DNA of 26,776 nucleotides from Acholeplasmatales bacterium (GTDB lineage Bacteria > Bacillota_I > Bacilli_A > ML615J-28 > CAG-313), in NCBI GenBank assembly GCA_003539625.1, contig DPOU01000016.1, forward strand, positions 1-26,776. Reading direction: 5' to 3'. A program made the position numbers and the translations under genes. Below the pieces are notes generated by a model. It ran no database searches. It had not been told where the DNA came from and was given only the letters and a program-made list of their open reading frames with translations. This document shows, one piece after another, positions 1 to 6,079 of the stretch. Position 1 is the first letter of the stretch, and the number at the start of each line of letters is the position of its first letter.

Positions 1-126
1 TATTCTTCAGAAGATATTAATACAGCTATAAATGCCTATATTAAATATTTTAACACGCAAAGATTAGCTTATTCGTTAAAATATAAAACCCCCATTCAGT
101 ATAGAACTGAGCAGGGATTTAATTAA
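1..126 (+). CDS. IS3-family transposase (OrfB), C-terminal end, 5' cut by window edge
   Basis: The first 41 codons in frame 1 are open and end at TAA. They read as the end of the DDE integrase-type catalytic domain of an IS3-family transposase: the motif AYIKYFNTQRLAYSLKYKTP followed by IQYR matches the family's usual Y(I)xxYNxxRxxxxLxxxTPxxYR tail. The gene is too short for ORF prediction because its start lies outside the window. Whether the rest is intact cannot be seen. Family assignment is firm; subgroup (IS150-like or IS3-like) is open. Confidence 0.85.
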   Translation, partial: YSSEDINTAINAYIKYFNTQRLAYSLKYKTPIQYRTEQGFN

Positions 127-162
127 TGCTTTTTTTGTGTCTACTTTTTCTTGACTATTTCA
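1..162 (+). mobile_element. Right end of an IS3-family insertion sequence
   Basis: Downstream of the transposase stop, bases 138-162 (starting TGTCTACTTTTTCTTGAC and ending in CA) have the look of an IS3-family terminal inverted repeat, which typically runs 5'-TG...CA-3'. I place the right boundary at 162 from that CA. The left end and any target duplication are outside the window, so the boundary is a proposal. Confidence 0.6.
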
Positions 163-184
163 AGTATAAAATCTAATTATACTT
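162..184 (+). terminator. Weak AT-rich hairpin after the IS end
   Basis: Arms AAGTATAA (162-169) and TTATACTT (177-184) form a perfect 8-bp stem with a 7-base loop, followed on the plus strand by TAGTTTTTATTT. It could stop transcription leaving the insertion sequence. It also lies 10 bases past the stop of the minus-strand gene at 195, but no T-run follows in that direction. The stem has only two G-C pairs, so activity is uncertain. Confidence 0.35.
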
Positions 185-194
185 TAGTTTTTAT

Positions 195-683
195 TTAATC
201 TTTTAATTCTTTTATTGGAAAAAGTAGATAGTTTTTCCTAGTTTTTAAATCAGTATATTCTTGAACTGAAGCAATTACTTCAATGCTATTTTCATCAAAA
301 TATTGCATTGCTTCATTAAAAGTCATTTCATTGAAAAGGTTGTCATCTTCTACACACTCTACCTTTATATATTCATAACCTGGCATAATCCATTTGTCCC
401 ATCCTCTCGGTGGTTCGGCATCTTTTACGCATTCCACCCCCGCAAGGTAAATTCCTTCGGTGTGATTATTTCCCCAAGGTTTAAAAGAATAGGAAAAATC
501 ACTTTTTGCTCCCCACACACCATCAATCTTTCCTTCTTCATTTCTGATGATATATTGTTCAATTCTTTCGTGGCGTAGATTGGCATACTTCCAAAGTTTT
601 AATATAATTATTGGATCCCCGTGAACACTTCCTTCCATTCCTAATAATACAAAAGATTTTTTGGTATATTTTTCAAATTCCAT
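195..683 (-). CDS. GyrI-like / effector-binding domain protein
   Basis: A 162-residue cytoplasmic protein without a signal or membrane segment. Its layout matches the stand-alone GyrI-like (AraC-type effector-binding, Cass2-like) small-molecule-binding fold: an N-terminal strand and G-rich turn (VLLGMEGSVHGDP, residues 12-24), a helix (IIILKLWKYA), the central 'GIYLAGVEC' strand at about 77-85, then 'MPGYEYIKVEC' (about 100-110) leading to a helix and the final strand. In other bacteria this fold is fused to MerR or AraC DNA-binding domains or acts alone as a multidrug sensor. No HTH is present here, so a sensor, sequestering or hydrolase-like role is possible. The start is supported by AAGGGGTG 7 bases before ATG, and a TATAAT lies at 725-730. 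The ligand is unknown. Confidence 0.7.
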   Translation of the reverse strand: MEFEKYTKKSFVLLGMEGSVHGDPIIILKLWKYANLRHERIEQYIIRNEEGKIDGVWGAKSDFSYSFKPWGNNHTEGIYLAGVECVKDAEPPRGWDKWIMPGYEYIKVECVEDDNLFNEMTFNEAMQYFDENSIEVIASVQEYTDLKTRKNYLLFPIKELKD

Positions 684-724
684 GTTTTCACCCCTTAATT
701 AGTTCGTTTCTCGTTGTAAATAAT

Positions 725-730
725 ATTATA
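725..730 (-). promoter_or_regulatory. Possible -10 box for the GyrI-like gene
   Basis: On the minus strand a TATAAT hexamer lies 42 bases upstream of the ATG at 683. No good TTGACA-like -35 is seen at 16-18 bases, so this is a partial promoter call in a very AT-rich stretch. Confidence 0.35.
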
Positions 731-754
731 TAAAATCTTTTTTATATAATGGGT

Positions 755-813
755 AATTCTGTTTGCCCTATATAATTATAGACCAATTTTTAACATTTAT
801 CAAAAACAGAATT
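755..813. repeat. 10-bp inverted repeat with 39-base spacer
   Basis: AATTCTGTTT (755-764) is repeated inverted as AAACAGAATT (804-813), just past the stop of the lipoprotein gene that ends at 820. It could form a long-loop hairpin in the 3' UTR. No classic terminator is seen here. Confidence 0.35.
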
Positions 814-819
814 AATCTC

Positions 820-1245
820 CTATTTAGTTTTTTTCCAAACAATAATTTTTTGATCGCAAACATATGTAAAAGAAAAGCCACCAATCATTTCTTCTATTAT
901 ACAACTATGAAAAATCTGGTTTTCACTAGAAATCATAATGACTACCAAATTTTCATAAATACCTATACAACGATTTATGATAATCTCTTCATCATCTTTT
1001 ACTTTGTATACACGTCGATAATCATCTTTGATTTGATTAGCTAAATCTTCACTTAAATCAAAATCAGTTTCTTCATAATATTTTCTATTTACTTTTCTTA
1101 ATTCGTCTCGCGTAAGTAGTTTATCATTATAAATCTTTTGTAAACTATAGAAAGGATCATTTTCCATAATTTCGCCTTCATTTCGCTCGCAACCACAAAG
1201 ACAAAGTGTCAATAAAAATAAAATTACTATTGCTATTTTTTTCAT
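820..1245 (-). CDS. Small lipoprotein of unknown function
   Basis: A 141-residue predicted lipoprotein. The signal peptide is MKKIAIVILFLLTLCLC followed by a GC lipobox cysteine at about residue 19. The mature part is charged and mixed alpha/beta with no motif I recognise. An upstream ATG at 1257 (adding MGKN) exists, but I choose 1245. The GGGGA element lies 6-7 bases before the 1245 ATG, nothing comparable precedes 1257, and MKK is the usual lipoprotein start. A 14-codon ORF lies 53 bases upstream and may share its transcript. It was probably anchored to the outer face of the membrane after diacylglyceryl transfer. No function can be assigned. Confidence 0.65.
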   Translation of the reverse strand: MKKIAIVILFLLTLCLCGCERNEGEIMENDPFYSLQKIYNDKLLTRDELRKVNRKYYEETDFDLSEDLANQIKDDYRRVYKVKDDEEIIINRCIGIYENLVVIMISSENQIFHSCIIEEMIGGFSFTYVCDQKIIVWKKTK

Positions 1246-1282
1246 ATTTTTCCCCATTTCTTTTTGTTTTAATTTTGCTTTT

Positions 1283-1299
1283 GTTGCATATCATGCAAC
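1283..1299. repeat. Short perfect hairpin GTTGCAT-N3-ATGCAAC
   Basis: A 7-bp inverted repeat with a 3-base spacer starts at the stop codon of the 14-codon ORF. No U-run follows, so it is unlikely to be an intrinsic terminator. It could be an operator or an mRNA-stabilising hairpin before the lipoprotein gene. Confidence 0.45.
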
Positions 1300-1343
1300 T
1301 AAAAATTCTCTGATGATTCTTTAAACACTAAATAACTTTTCAT
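1299..1343 (-). CDS. 14-codon ORF with strong ribosome binding site (leader peptide or gene remnant)
   Basis: ATG at 1341-1343 reads MKSYLVFKESSENF and then TAG. It is preceded by AAGGGGGAAAAAC, a strong Shine-Dalgarno at good spacing and close to the module before the gene starting at 683 (AAGGGGTGAAAAC). It lies 70-80 bases downstream of a TATAAT and a palindrome. It may be a leader peptide, a true microprotein, or the surviving 5' end of a decayed duplicate gene. No coding evidence beyond the ribosome binding site exists. Confidence 0.35.
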   Translation of the reverse strand: MKSYLVFKESSENF

Positions 1344-1418
1344 GTTTTTCCCCCTTAATCCTTGGCCTTTAACGCAAAAATCTCCCTTATATCTAAGAGA
1401 GTAAATCTTTTCCCCCGT

Positions 1419-1464
1419 ATTATACTACTATACTTTAAGGTAATTACGTAACCATCTTAGAGTA
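1419..1464 (-). promoter_or_regulatory. Promoter -10 with overlapping 34-bp near-palindrome (candidate operator)
   Basis: On the minus strand TATAAT lies at 1419-1424. The -35 region (about 1442-1447) falls inside a near-perfect 34-bp palindrome at 1431-1464 centred on TTACGTAA, with 26 of 34 positions symmetric and every mismatch a transition. A repressor or activator binding there would control access to the -35. The likely target is the 14-codon ORF and the lipoprotein gene. The regulator is not identified. Confidence 0.45.
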
Positions 1465-1552
1465 TGGATTTTGCCCCACACAATCATTATATCAAATTAT
1501 TTTATTTTTGTAAATTTTTTTATTAATTTTTATTAAAAAAGACAATTAATAA

Positions 1553-1584
1553 CAATAAAAAAACTGATATTTCTACCAGTTTTT
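1553..1584 (-). terminator. Intrinsic terminator with GAAA tetraloop, end of MATE-birA-lipoprotein operon
   Basis: On the minus strand, 5 bases after the TAA at 1590, AAAAACTG and CAGTTTTT pair and continue with three inner pairs (one G-U) closing a GAAA loop. The 3' arm runs into a T-rich tail (TTTTTTTATTG). Position, stem and tail fit a rho-independent terminator. Confidence 0.75.
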
Positions 1585-1589
1585 CCAAA

Positions 1590-2204
1590 TTATCTTGTTT
1601 TATAGTAATTTGTATACATACCGTTATGACTTCCATCAGCACTTTCAACAAATAGTTTAAAACAGTAGGCATTGCGATTAGTATCAAATTCATATCTTAT
1701 TTCAAAAGTATATACAGTGCCTTTTTTGAAATAGCCATCTTCTAATGTGTTATCAGTTACATAATAAAATTCATATAATTTACTAGGGTTATCATCAAAG
1801 TAATCTTCAATATTATTACTTTGTTCAATTATATACCAATTTTCATTACTACTAATTGAAAGTTTTTCAATGGTAATTTTACCAAATAAGCCACTATAAT
1901 GTTCTTTAAAATATTCGAAATATTTTTCAGCGTTTTCGAAGAAAACATCTTCATTTGGACATACTTGTGAAAAAGAATAACCATTATTAAACCAACTATC
2001 ACTAGTAGACATTTGACCACTTAAACCAGTTGGTGCACCAAGGCCTGACAAACCTTTTTTTGAAAGTTCCTCTTCAGTGAACCATTTAGTACTATCGTGT
2101 AATTTAGTTTCTGGTTGACTATTTTCTTTCTTATTACAACCAACAAAAAATACACAAAGCACAACAATAATTACAATACTTAATTTTAGTAAAATTTTTT
2201 TCAT
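1590..2204 (-). CDS. Lipoprotein of unknown function
   Basis: A 204-residue protein with a lipoprotein signal: MKKILLKLSIVIIVVLCVFFVGC, cysteine at residue 23, followed by a polar KKENSQ linker. The mature domain contains a G/S-rich stretch ('GLSGLGAPTGLSGQMSTSDS', about 52-71) and several predicted strands, ending in a polar tail. I recognise no family. It is the last gene of an operon with birA (9-base gap carrying TGAGGAAAT as ribosome binding site) and the MATE transporter, and is followed directly by an intrinsic terminator. The co-location may be incidental. Outer-face membrane anchoring is inferred from the lipobox. Confidence 0.7.
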   Translation of the reverse strand: MKKILLKLSIVIIVVLCVFFVGCNKKENSQPETKLHDSTKWFTEEELSKKGLSGLGAPTGLSGQMSTSDSWFNNGYSFSQVCPNEDVFFENAEKYFEYFKEHYSGLFGKITIEKLSISSNENWYIIEQSNNIEDYFDDNPSKLYEFYYVTDNTLEDGYFKKGTVYTFEIRYEFDTNRNAYCFKLFVESADGSHNGMYTNYYKTR

Positions 2205-2213
2205 ATTTCCTCA

Positions 2214-2927
2214 TTATTTTTTCTTTAACAACATTTCTCCTGTTTGATATGATTTAATTGTATTATTCTCTTCAATTAAGATTCCACCAAATTTATCTAT
2301 TCCTACAACTTTACCAGTTCTTTCTTCGTTGTTATAAATAAAAGTTACTTGTTTATCTTTTAAGTAGAAATTATCTTCAATAATTTGTAAATATGTTAAA
2401 TCATTTTTAAAATAATTAGTTAAGTCACTAATAAACGTTGTTGCAATTTCTATTATTAATGTATCTATATCTGTTTTTTGATTTGTTATTTGTCTTACTG
2501 ATATAGCATTTAGTGAATCTTCAAATTCACTTTGATTAACATTAATACCAACTCCGATAATAACGTATTCTACATTATTGTTATTAATCTTACTTTCAGT
2601 TAAGATTCCTACAACTTTTTTATCTTGATAATATATATCATTAGGCCATTTGATGGAAAAACCTGGTGTTATATTATTTAATACCTTCAAAACACTTGTT
2701 GCCATTAATAGGGTTAAATTACTAATGTTGGAAGTATTAAGATGGTCTTTAATTAAAATAGTAAATAAAGCGCTATTGGCATCTTTATCTAACCAAGTTC
2801 TACCAAGTCTACCTTTCCCAGCAGTTTGATGTTTTGCGATAATCACGGTGTTATTATCAAGTTCTTGATAAGCAATTTTAGCATATTCATTAGTTGAATT
2901 AATCTCTTCAAATTTAATTACTTTCAT
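2214..2927 (-). CDS. birA: Biotin--[acetyl-CoA-carboxylase] ligase, non-regulatory (group I)
   Basis: A 237-residue cytoplasmic enzyme that activates biotin with ATP and attaches it to the lysine of biotin carrier domains such as AccB or pyruvate carboxylase. Visible motifs are the substrate-entry STNEYAK (11-17), the biotinyl-AMP loop QTAGKGRLGRTW (34-45, the GRGRxGR equivalent), KWPND (about 94-98), KVVGIL, and GVGINVN (about 127-133), then a C-terminal SH3-like domain ('GKVVGIDKFGGILIE'). Typical BirA is about 320 residues with an N-terminal winged HTH. That HTH is absent here, so the protein should be a ligase only and not a repressor of biotin genes. It sits between a MATE transporter (8-base gap) and a lipoprotein gene. 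Confidence 0.93.
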   Translation of the reverse strand: MKVIKFEEINSTNEYAKIAYQELDNNTVIIAKHQTAGKGRLGRTWLDKDANSALFTILIKDHLNTSNISNLTLLMATSVLKVLNNITPGFSIKWPNDIYYQDKKVVGILTESKINNNNVEYVIIGVGINVNQSEFEDSLNAISVRQITNQKTDIDTLIIEIATTFISDLTNYFKNDLTYLQIIEDNFYLKDKQVTFIYNNEERTGKVVGIDKFGGILIEENNTIKSYQTGEMLLKKK

Positions 2928-2935
2928 ATATGTAC

Positions 2936-4354
2936 CTAAACTATTTCATTTGCCATTTTATCTTTTTTTAGTAATTTATGATATATTACTTCATAACATG
3001 TTAAATGAATAGCAAAAGTTATAATCCATGATATTGGATATGATATATATAAATAGTGCAAATCTTGCCAACGAGTAAAATCAGTTACATTATAGAAAAT
3101 TAAATATATCCAACCAATTCTAAATCCACATACACCAAGAATTGAAACAATCATTGGCATAATTGAATATCCAAGACCTCTTAGAATACCAACCATTACA
3201 TCCATAATACCACATAAGAAATATGGTAAACATAAATAATTTAATCTAAAACATGATACAGCTATTTGATCTAAATAGTTAGCTTCATTCTTATTTGCAT
3301 AGATACTTGATAAAGGTCCACCAAGTAAGTAGAATGAACCCCCCATTACAACCCCAATGATTGTTACTAATGCTAAACAATTTATGGTTACTTTGGTGAC
3401 ATTTTTAAGTTTGTTAGCACCTACATTTTGACCTGTAAATGCAAGAGCTGCATGATATACGGAGTTCATCGATGTATATACAAAGCCTTCTAGACTTTGA
3501 GCTATTGAGTTACCATCCATTACGAAATCAAAATAAGGGTCAAAGCGATTTACTGATGTTTGAATTATTACATTTGAAATTGAGAATACTGAACCTTGGA
3601 TACCAGCAGGAAGTCCAATTTTAGTTATTTCAATTAATTCATCTTTATATATATGAATCTTCTTAAATGAAAAACCATAAGCTTCTTTAGTTTTTAATAA
3701 ACAATTAATTATTAAGACACAAGATATTACTTGAGAAATTACTGTTGCTATAGCAACCCCATCAACATCAAGATGGAATACTGCAACAAATATAATATTT
3801 AAAACTACATTAATAGCTCCGGCAATTGTTAGATAATATAACGGTCTTTTAGTATCACCAATACCACGAAGAATACTTGCGGCAAAATTATATAACATAT
3901 TAAATGGCATACCAATAAAATATATTTTTAAATATGTTACAGCAAGACTTCTTTCATTGTTCATTAATTGTAAGAATTGTTTTGCGAAAATAAAGCCAAT
4001 AATTCCAAGAAATATCCCAAAGATAAAACTTACAGTTATAGATGTATGTACTACTCTAGATAATCCATCATTATCTTTTGAAGCAAAGCGTCTTGCGGCA
4101 AGAACATTAGCTCCAACTGATAATCCCATAAATAAGTTAACTATTAGATTTATTAAAGCAGAAGTTGAACCAACTGCTCCAACAGCTCCACTAGTTGTAC
4201 CAAACTTTCCTACGATAATTAAATCAGCCGCATTATATAATAATTGTAATATACCTGTTAACATTAAGGGTATACAAAAAAGGACAATCTTTTTAAAGAA
4301 TGGCCCTTCTGTCATATCCATTTCATAACTTCTTTTTTTAATTACTTTCTGCAT
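2936..4354 (-). CDS. MATE-family multidrug exporter
   Basis: A 472-residue polytopic membrane protein of the MATE (MepA/NorM/DinF) family, which exports cationic drugs in exchange for Na+ or H+. The N-terminal MTEGPFFKKIVLFCIPLMLT is the characteristic first segment. About 12 hydrophobic helices follow in two pseudo-symmetric halves, with typical phrases 'QLLYNAADLIIVGKF', 'NVLAARRFA' and 'GIPAGIQGSVFSISN'-like 'GLPAGIQGSVFS'. Length matches the family. I prefer the ATG at 4354 (MQKVIKK) over 4363 because GAAGG lies directly against the 4363 ATG but 9 bases before 4354, and the -10 at 4377-4382 would leave almost no leader for 4363. It heads the operon with birA. The substrate is unknown. Confidence 0.92.
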   Translation of the reverse strand: MQKVIKKRSYEMDMTEGPFFKKIVLFCIPLMLTGILQLLYNAADLIIVGKFGTTSGAVGAVGSTSALINLIVNLFMGLSVGANVLAARRFASKDNDGLSRVVHTSITVSFIFGIFLGIIGFIFAKQFLQLMNNERSLAVTYLKIYFIGMPFNMLYNFAASILRGIGDTKRPLYYLTIAGAINVVLNIIFVAVFHLDVDGVAIATVISQVISCVLIINCLLKTKEAYGFSFKKIHIYKDELIEITKIGLPAGIQGSVFSISNVIIQTSVNRFDPYFDFVMDGNSIAQSLEGFVYTSMNSVYHAALAFTGQNVGANKLKNVTKVTINCLALVTIIGVVMGGSFYLLGGPLSSIYANKNEANYLDQIAVSCFRLNYLCLPYFLCGIMDVMVGILRGLGYSIMPMIVSILGVCGFRIGWIYLIFYNVTDFTRWQDLHYLYISYPISWIITFAIHLTCYEVIYHKLLKKDKMANEIV

Positions 4355-4376
4355 ATTATTCATCCTTCTATTTCCT

Positions 4377-4382
4377 ATTATA
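4377..4382 (-). promoter_or_regulatory. -10 box of the MATE-birA operon
   Basis: TATAAT on the minus strand, about 23 bases before the chosen ATG at 4354. The -35 is weak. The placement also supports the shorter MATE start. Confidence 0.45.
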
Positions 4383-4431
4383 CTAAATGTTATATATTTA
4401 TGCTTTGTTTTTGCTACAAGAAAACGTTTAA

Positions 4432-5502
4432 CTAATTACGTTTAATATATAGCTTGAAGAATTCATTGAATGCTTGTAATACACACTTTCTTACCTGAGG
4501 ATCTAGATCTTTTACTTTCTTGTTAATTGTTACTAAATTCTTAGGCCAATTCTTTAGAAATTGTGAAATTCTTTCCGCTTTTGTTTCTACTATTAATTCA
4601 TATATTGTATTAACAAAAACTTTTCTTGTTTCCATATCCATATCACTAATCCAAGAGTTCATAGTTTTTCTGGTATGTTTAGAAAATTTATTTACATCAC
4701 TTACATAATCTAAATGGTCATCAACAATTTGCCATTTTAACAAATCATGTTGTAATAATAAAACAGCTTTACTATTAACAACTTTATAATTATTATGTTG
4801 TTCCATTATAAGACCAACTACAGCTGCTTTAGGAATAATTTTACATATTCTACTTTGAATATTTTCAAATTCTTGAGTCTTATAAAAGTTTGGTAAGAAG
4901 CCAGGTCCATCATGGCTATACACCATTTTAATTTTTGCTTTTAGTTCACTTGGGGCAAAGGTTGCGGCGTATACCGCAAGATTTCCACCCTTAGAGTGAC
5001 CACCTATTATATATGTACCATCATATTTACTTGCAAAATTAACAAAATAATCTAAAGCTTCTTTTTGAGAAGGAATAACATCTAAATAACCTAAATTTAA
5101 ATCTTCTTTCCATCCTACAAAACTAGCATCAGTCCCCCGGTAACCTATGTAATATAAACTATCAGTTATTGAGAATACACATGCGGAAAATTGTTTTTCC
5201 GTCTGATTACATATATCAAAACGATAAAAACCAACCCCACTATTATAAAACCTAGAACTCTTTTTCAATTCCATTGCAAACCTATGATTTTCTTTAGCAT
5301 TCCAGATTGCGGCAACCCTTTTCTTATTATAATCATTATCAAGAAATGATTTTAAACTATAATCTAGATTTTCATTACAACATGGTGTATCAGAAAAATC
5401 AAAGTAAGATAATTGACTATATACTAATGCATCTACTTCATTAAAGGGTTTATCAGTAAAACTGATATTACCATATTTTTTTAAATAATCGATTACATTC
5501 AT
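4432..5502 (-). CDS. Mbeg1-like alpha/beta hydrolase (DUF2974 family)
   Basis: A 356-residue cytoplasmic protein with the alpha/beta-hydrolase nucleophile elbow GHSKGGN (168-174, Ser170) preceded by YRGTD (121-125), and YSHDGPGF (195-202) after it. This set is the signature of the Mbeg1-like/DUF2974 lipase-class-3-like family of Firmicutes. The predicted reaction is ester or lipid hydrolysis, but no substrate is established for the family. The N-terminal YLKKYGNISFTDKPFNEVDA is also typical of the family. No signal peptide is present. It lies 3 bases downstream of ogt and is probably cotranscribed with it; the functional link is unclear. Length is normal for the family. Confidence 0.85.
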   Translation of the reverse strand: MNVIDYLKKYGNISFTDKPFNEVDALVYSQLSYFDFSDTPCCNENLDYSLKSFLDNDYNKKRVAAIWNAKENHRFAMELKKSSRFYNSGVGFYRFDICNQTEKQFSACVFSITDSLYYIGYRGTDASFVGWKEDLNLGYLDVIPSQKEALDYFVNFASKYDGTYIIGGHSKGGNLAVYAATFAPSELKAKIKMVYSHDGPGFLPNFYKTQEFENIQSRICKIIPKAAVVGLIMEQHNNYKVVNSKAVLLLQHDLLKWQIVDDHLDYVSDVNKFSKHTRKTMNSWISDMDMETRKVFVNTIYELIVETKAERISQFLKNWPKNLVTINKKVKDLDPQVRKCVLQAFNEFFKLYIKRN

Positions 5503-5505
5503 AAA

Positions 5506-5955
5506 TTACCTCTCTAATTCTAGTAATTCTTCTTTTAGATCTGTACCATACGCAAAACCTACAAGTTTACCATTTTTACCAATAACTCTGTGGCATGGCA
5601 CAACAATCATAATTGGATTCTTATTACATGCATTGCCTACTGCTCTTGATGCTTTAGGTTTACCAATTAATATTGCAACATCCTTATATGATAAAGTATG
5701 CCCATAAGGTATTGACTTTAATACTTCAAATACCTTCATTTGAAACTCTGTTCCAAATTGTTTAATTGGAACATTAAACACAGTTCTCTTTTTATTAAAG
5801 TATTCATCTAATTCTTTAATGCATTCATCAATTGCCATAGATGAAGAAACATCATCACAGATTGAATCTACAACCCCAATTTTGACAATATAGCCATTTT
5901 CTTCTACGATTTCGTATAAATACTTACCACTGTTATAATAACCTATGTTTTTCAT
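5506..5955 (-). CDS. ogt: Methylated-DNA--protein-cysteine methyltransferase
   Basis: A 149-residue suicide enzyme that transfers alkyl groups from O6-alkylguanine in DNA to its own cysteine. The active-site motif VPCHRVIG is complete (119-126, acceptor Cys121). The DNA-binding helix with the arginine finger (SRAVGNACNKNP, 103-114) and the C-terminal LVGFAYGTDLKEELL are also present. The short, poorly conserved N-terminal domain is of normal length for Ogt proteins. No Ada-type regulatory domain is present. It is the first gene of a two-gene unit with the Mbeg1-like hydrolase. ATG is preceded by GGGTGA, and a TATAAT lies at 5974-5979. Confidence 0.95.
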   Translation of the reverse strand: MKNIGYYNSGKYLYEIVEENGYIVKIGVVDSICDDVSSSMAIDECIKELDEYFNKKRTVFNVPIKQFGTEFQMKVFEVLKSIPYGHTLSYKDVAILIGKPKASRAVGNACNKNPIMIVVPCHRVIGKNGKLVGFAYGTDLKEELLELER

Positions 5956-5973
5956 ACTTCACCCACACAATAT

Positions 5974-5979
5974 ATTATA
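5974..5979 (-). promoter_or_regulatory. -10 box for ogt
   Basis: TATAAT on the minus strand, 18 bases before the ogt ATG, giving a short leader with GGGTGA. The -35 sequence is poor. The terminator of the surface operon lies just upstream, so ogt needs its own promoter. Confidence 0.5.
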
Positions 5980-6029
5980 CAAAATTTTGAATAACTTAAA
6001 AAGAAAAATACTTAAAAGAATTTAAATGG

Positions 6030-6072
6030 AAGTAAAAAGTGATAATAGATTTGTTAGTCTATTATCACTTTT
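6030..6072 (-). terminator. Strong intrinsic terminator at the end of the surface operon
   Basis: A perfect 15-bp stem (6035-6049 with 6058-6072, arms AAAAGTGATAATAGA and its complement) and an 8-base loop begin 8 bases after the TAA at 6080. On the minus strand the stem runs into TTTTTAC. It ends the long minus-strand operon and separates it from ogt. Confidence 0.85.
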
Positions 6073-6079
6073 AAGTTAT

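Larger units (their letters stand above)
1246..1589. other. 344-base intergenic region with tiny ORF, promoter and palindromes
   Basis: This stretch lies between two minus-strand lipoprotein genes. Read on the minus strand it holds, in order, the terminator of the upstream operon (1553-1584), about 90 bases of featureless AT-rich DNA, a 34-bp near-palindrome (1431-1464), a TATAAT (1419-1424), a short ORF with a strong ribosome binding site (1299-1343), and a 7-bp-arm hairpin GTTGCAT/ATGCAAC (1283-1299). Confidence 0.6.

Noticed and set aside
2214..2927. Biotin operon repressor
   Set aside because: The N-terminal winged HTH of bifunctional BirA is absent.
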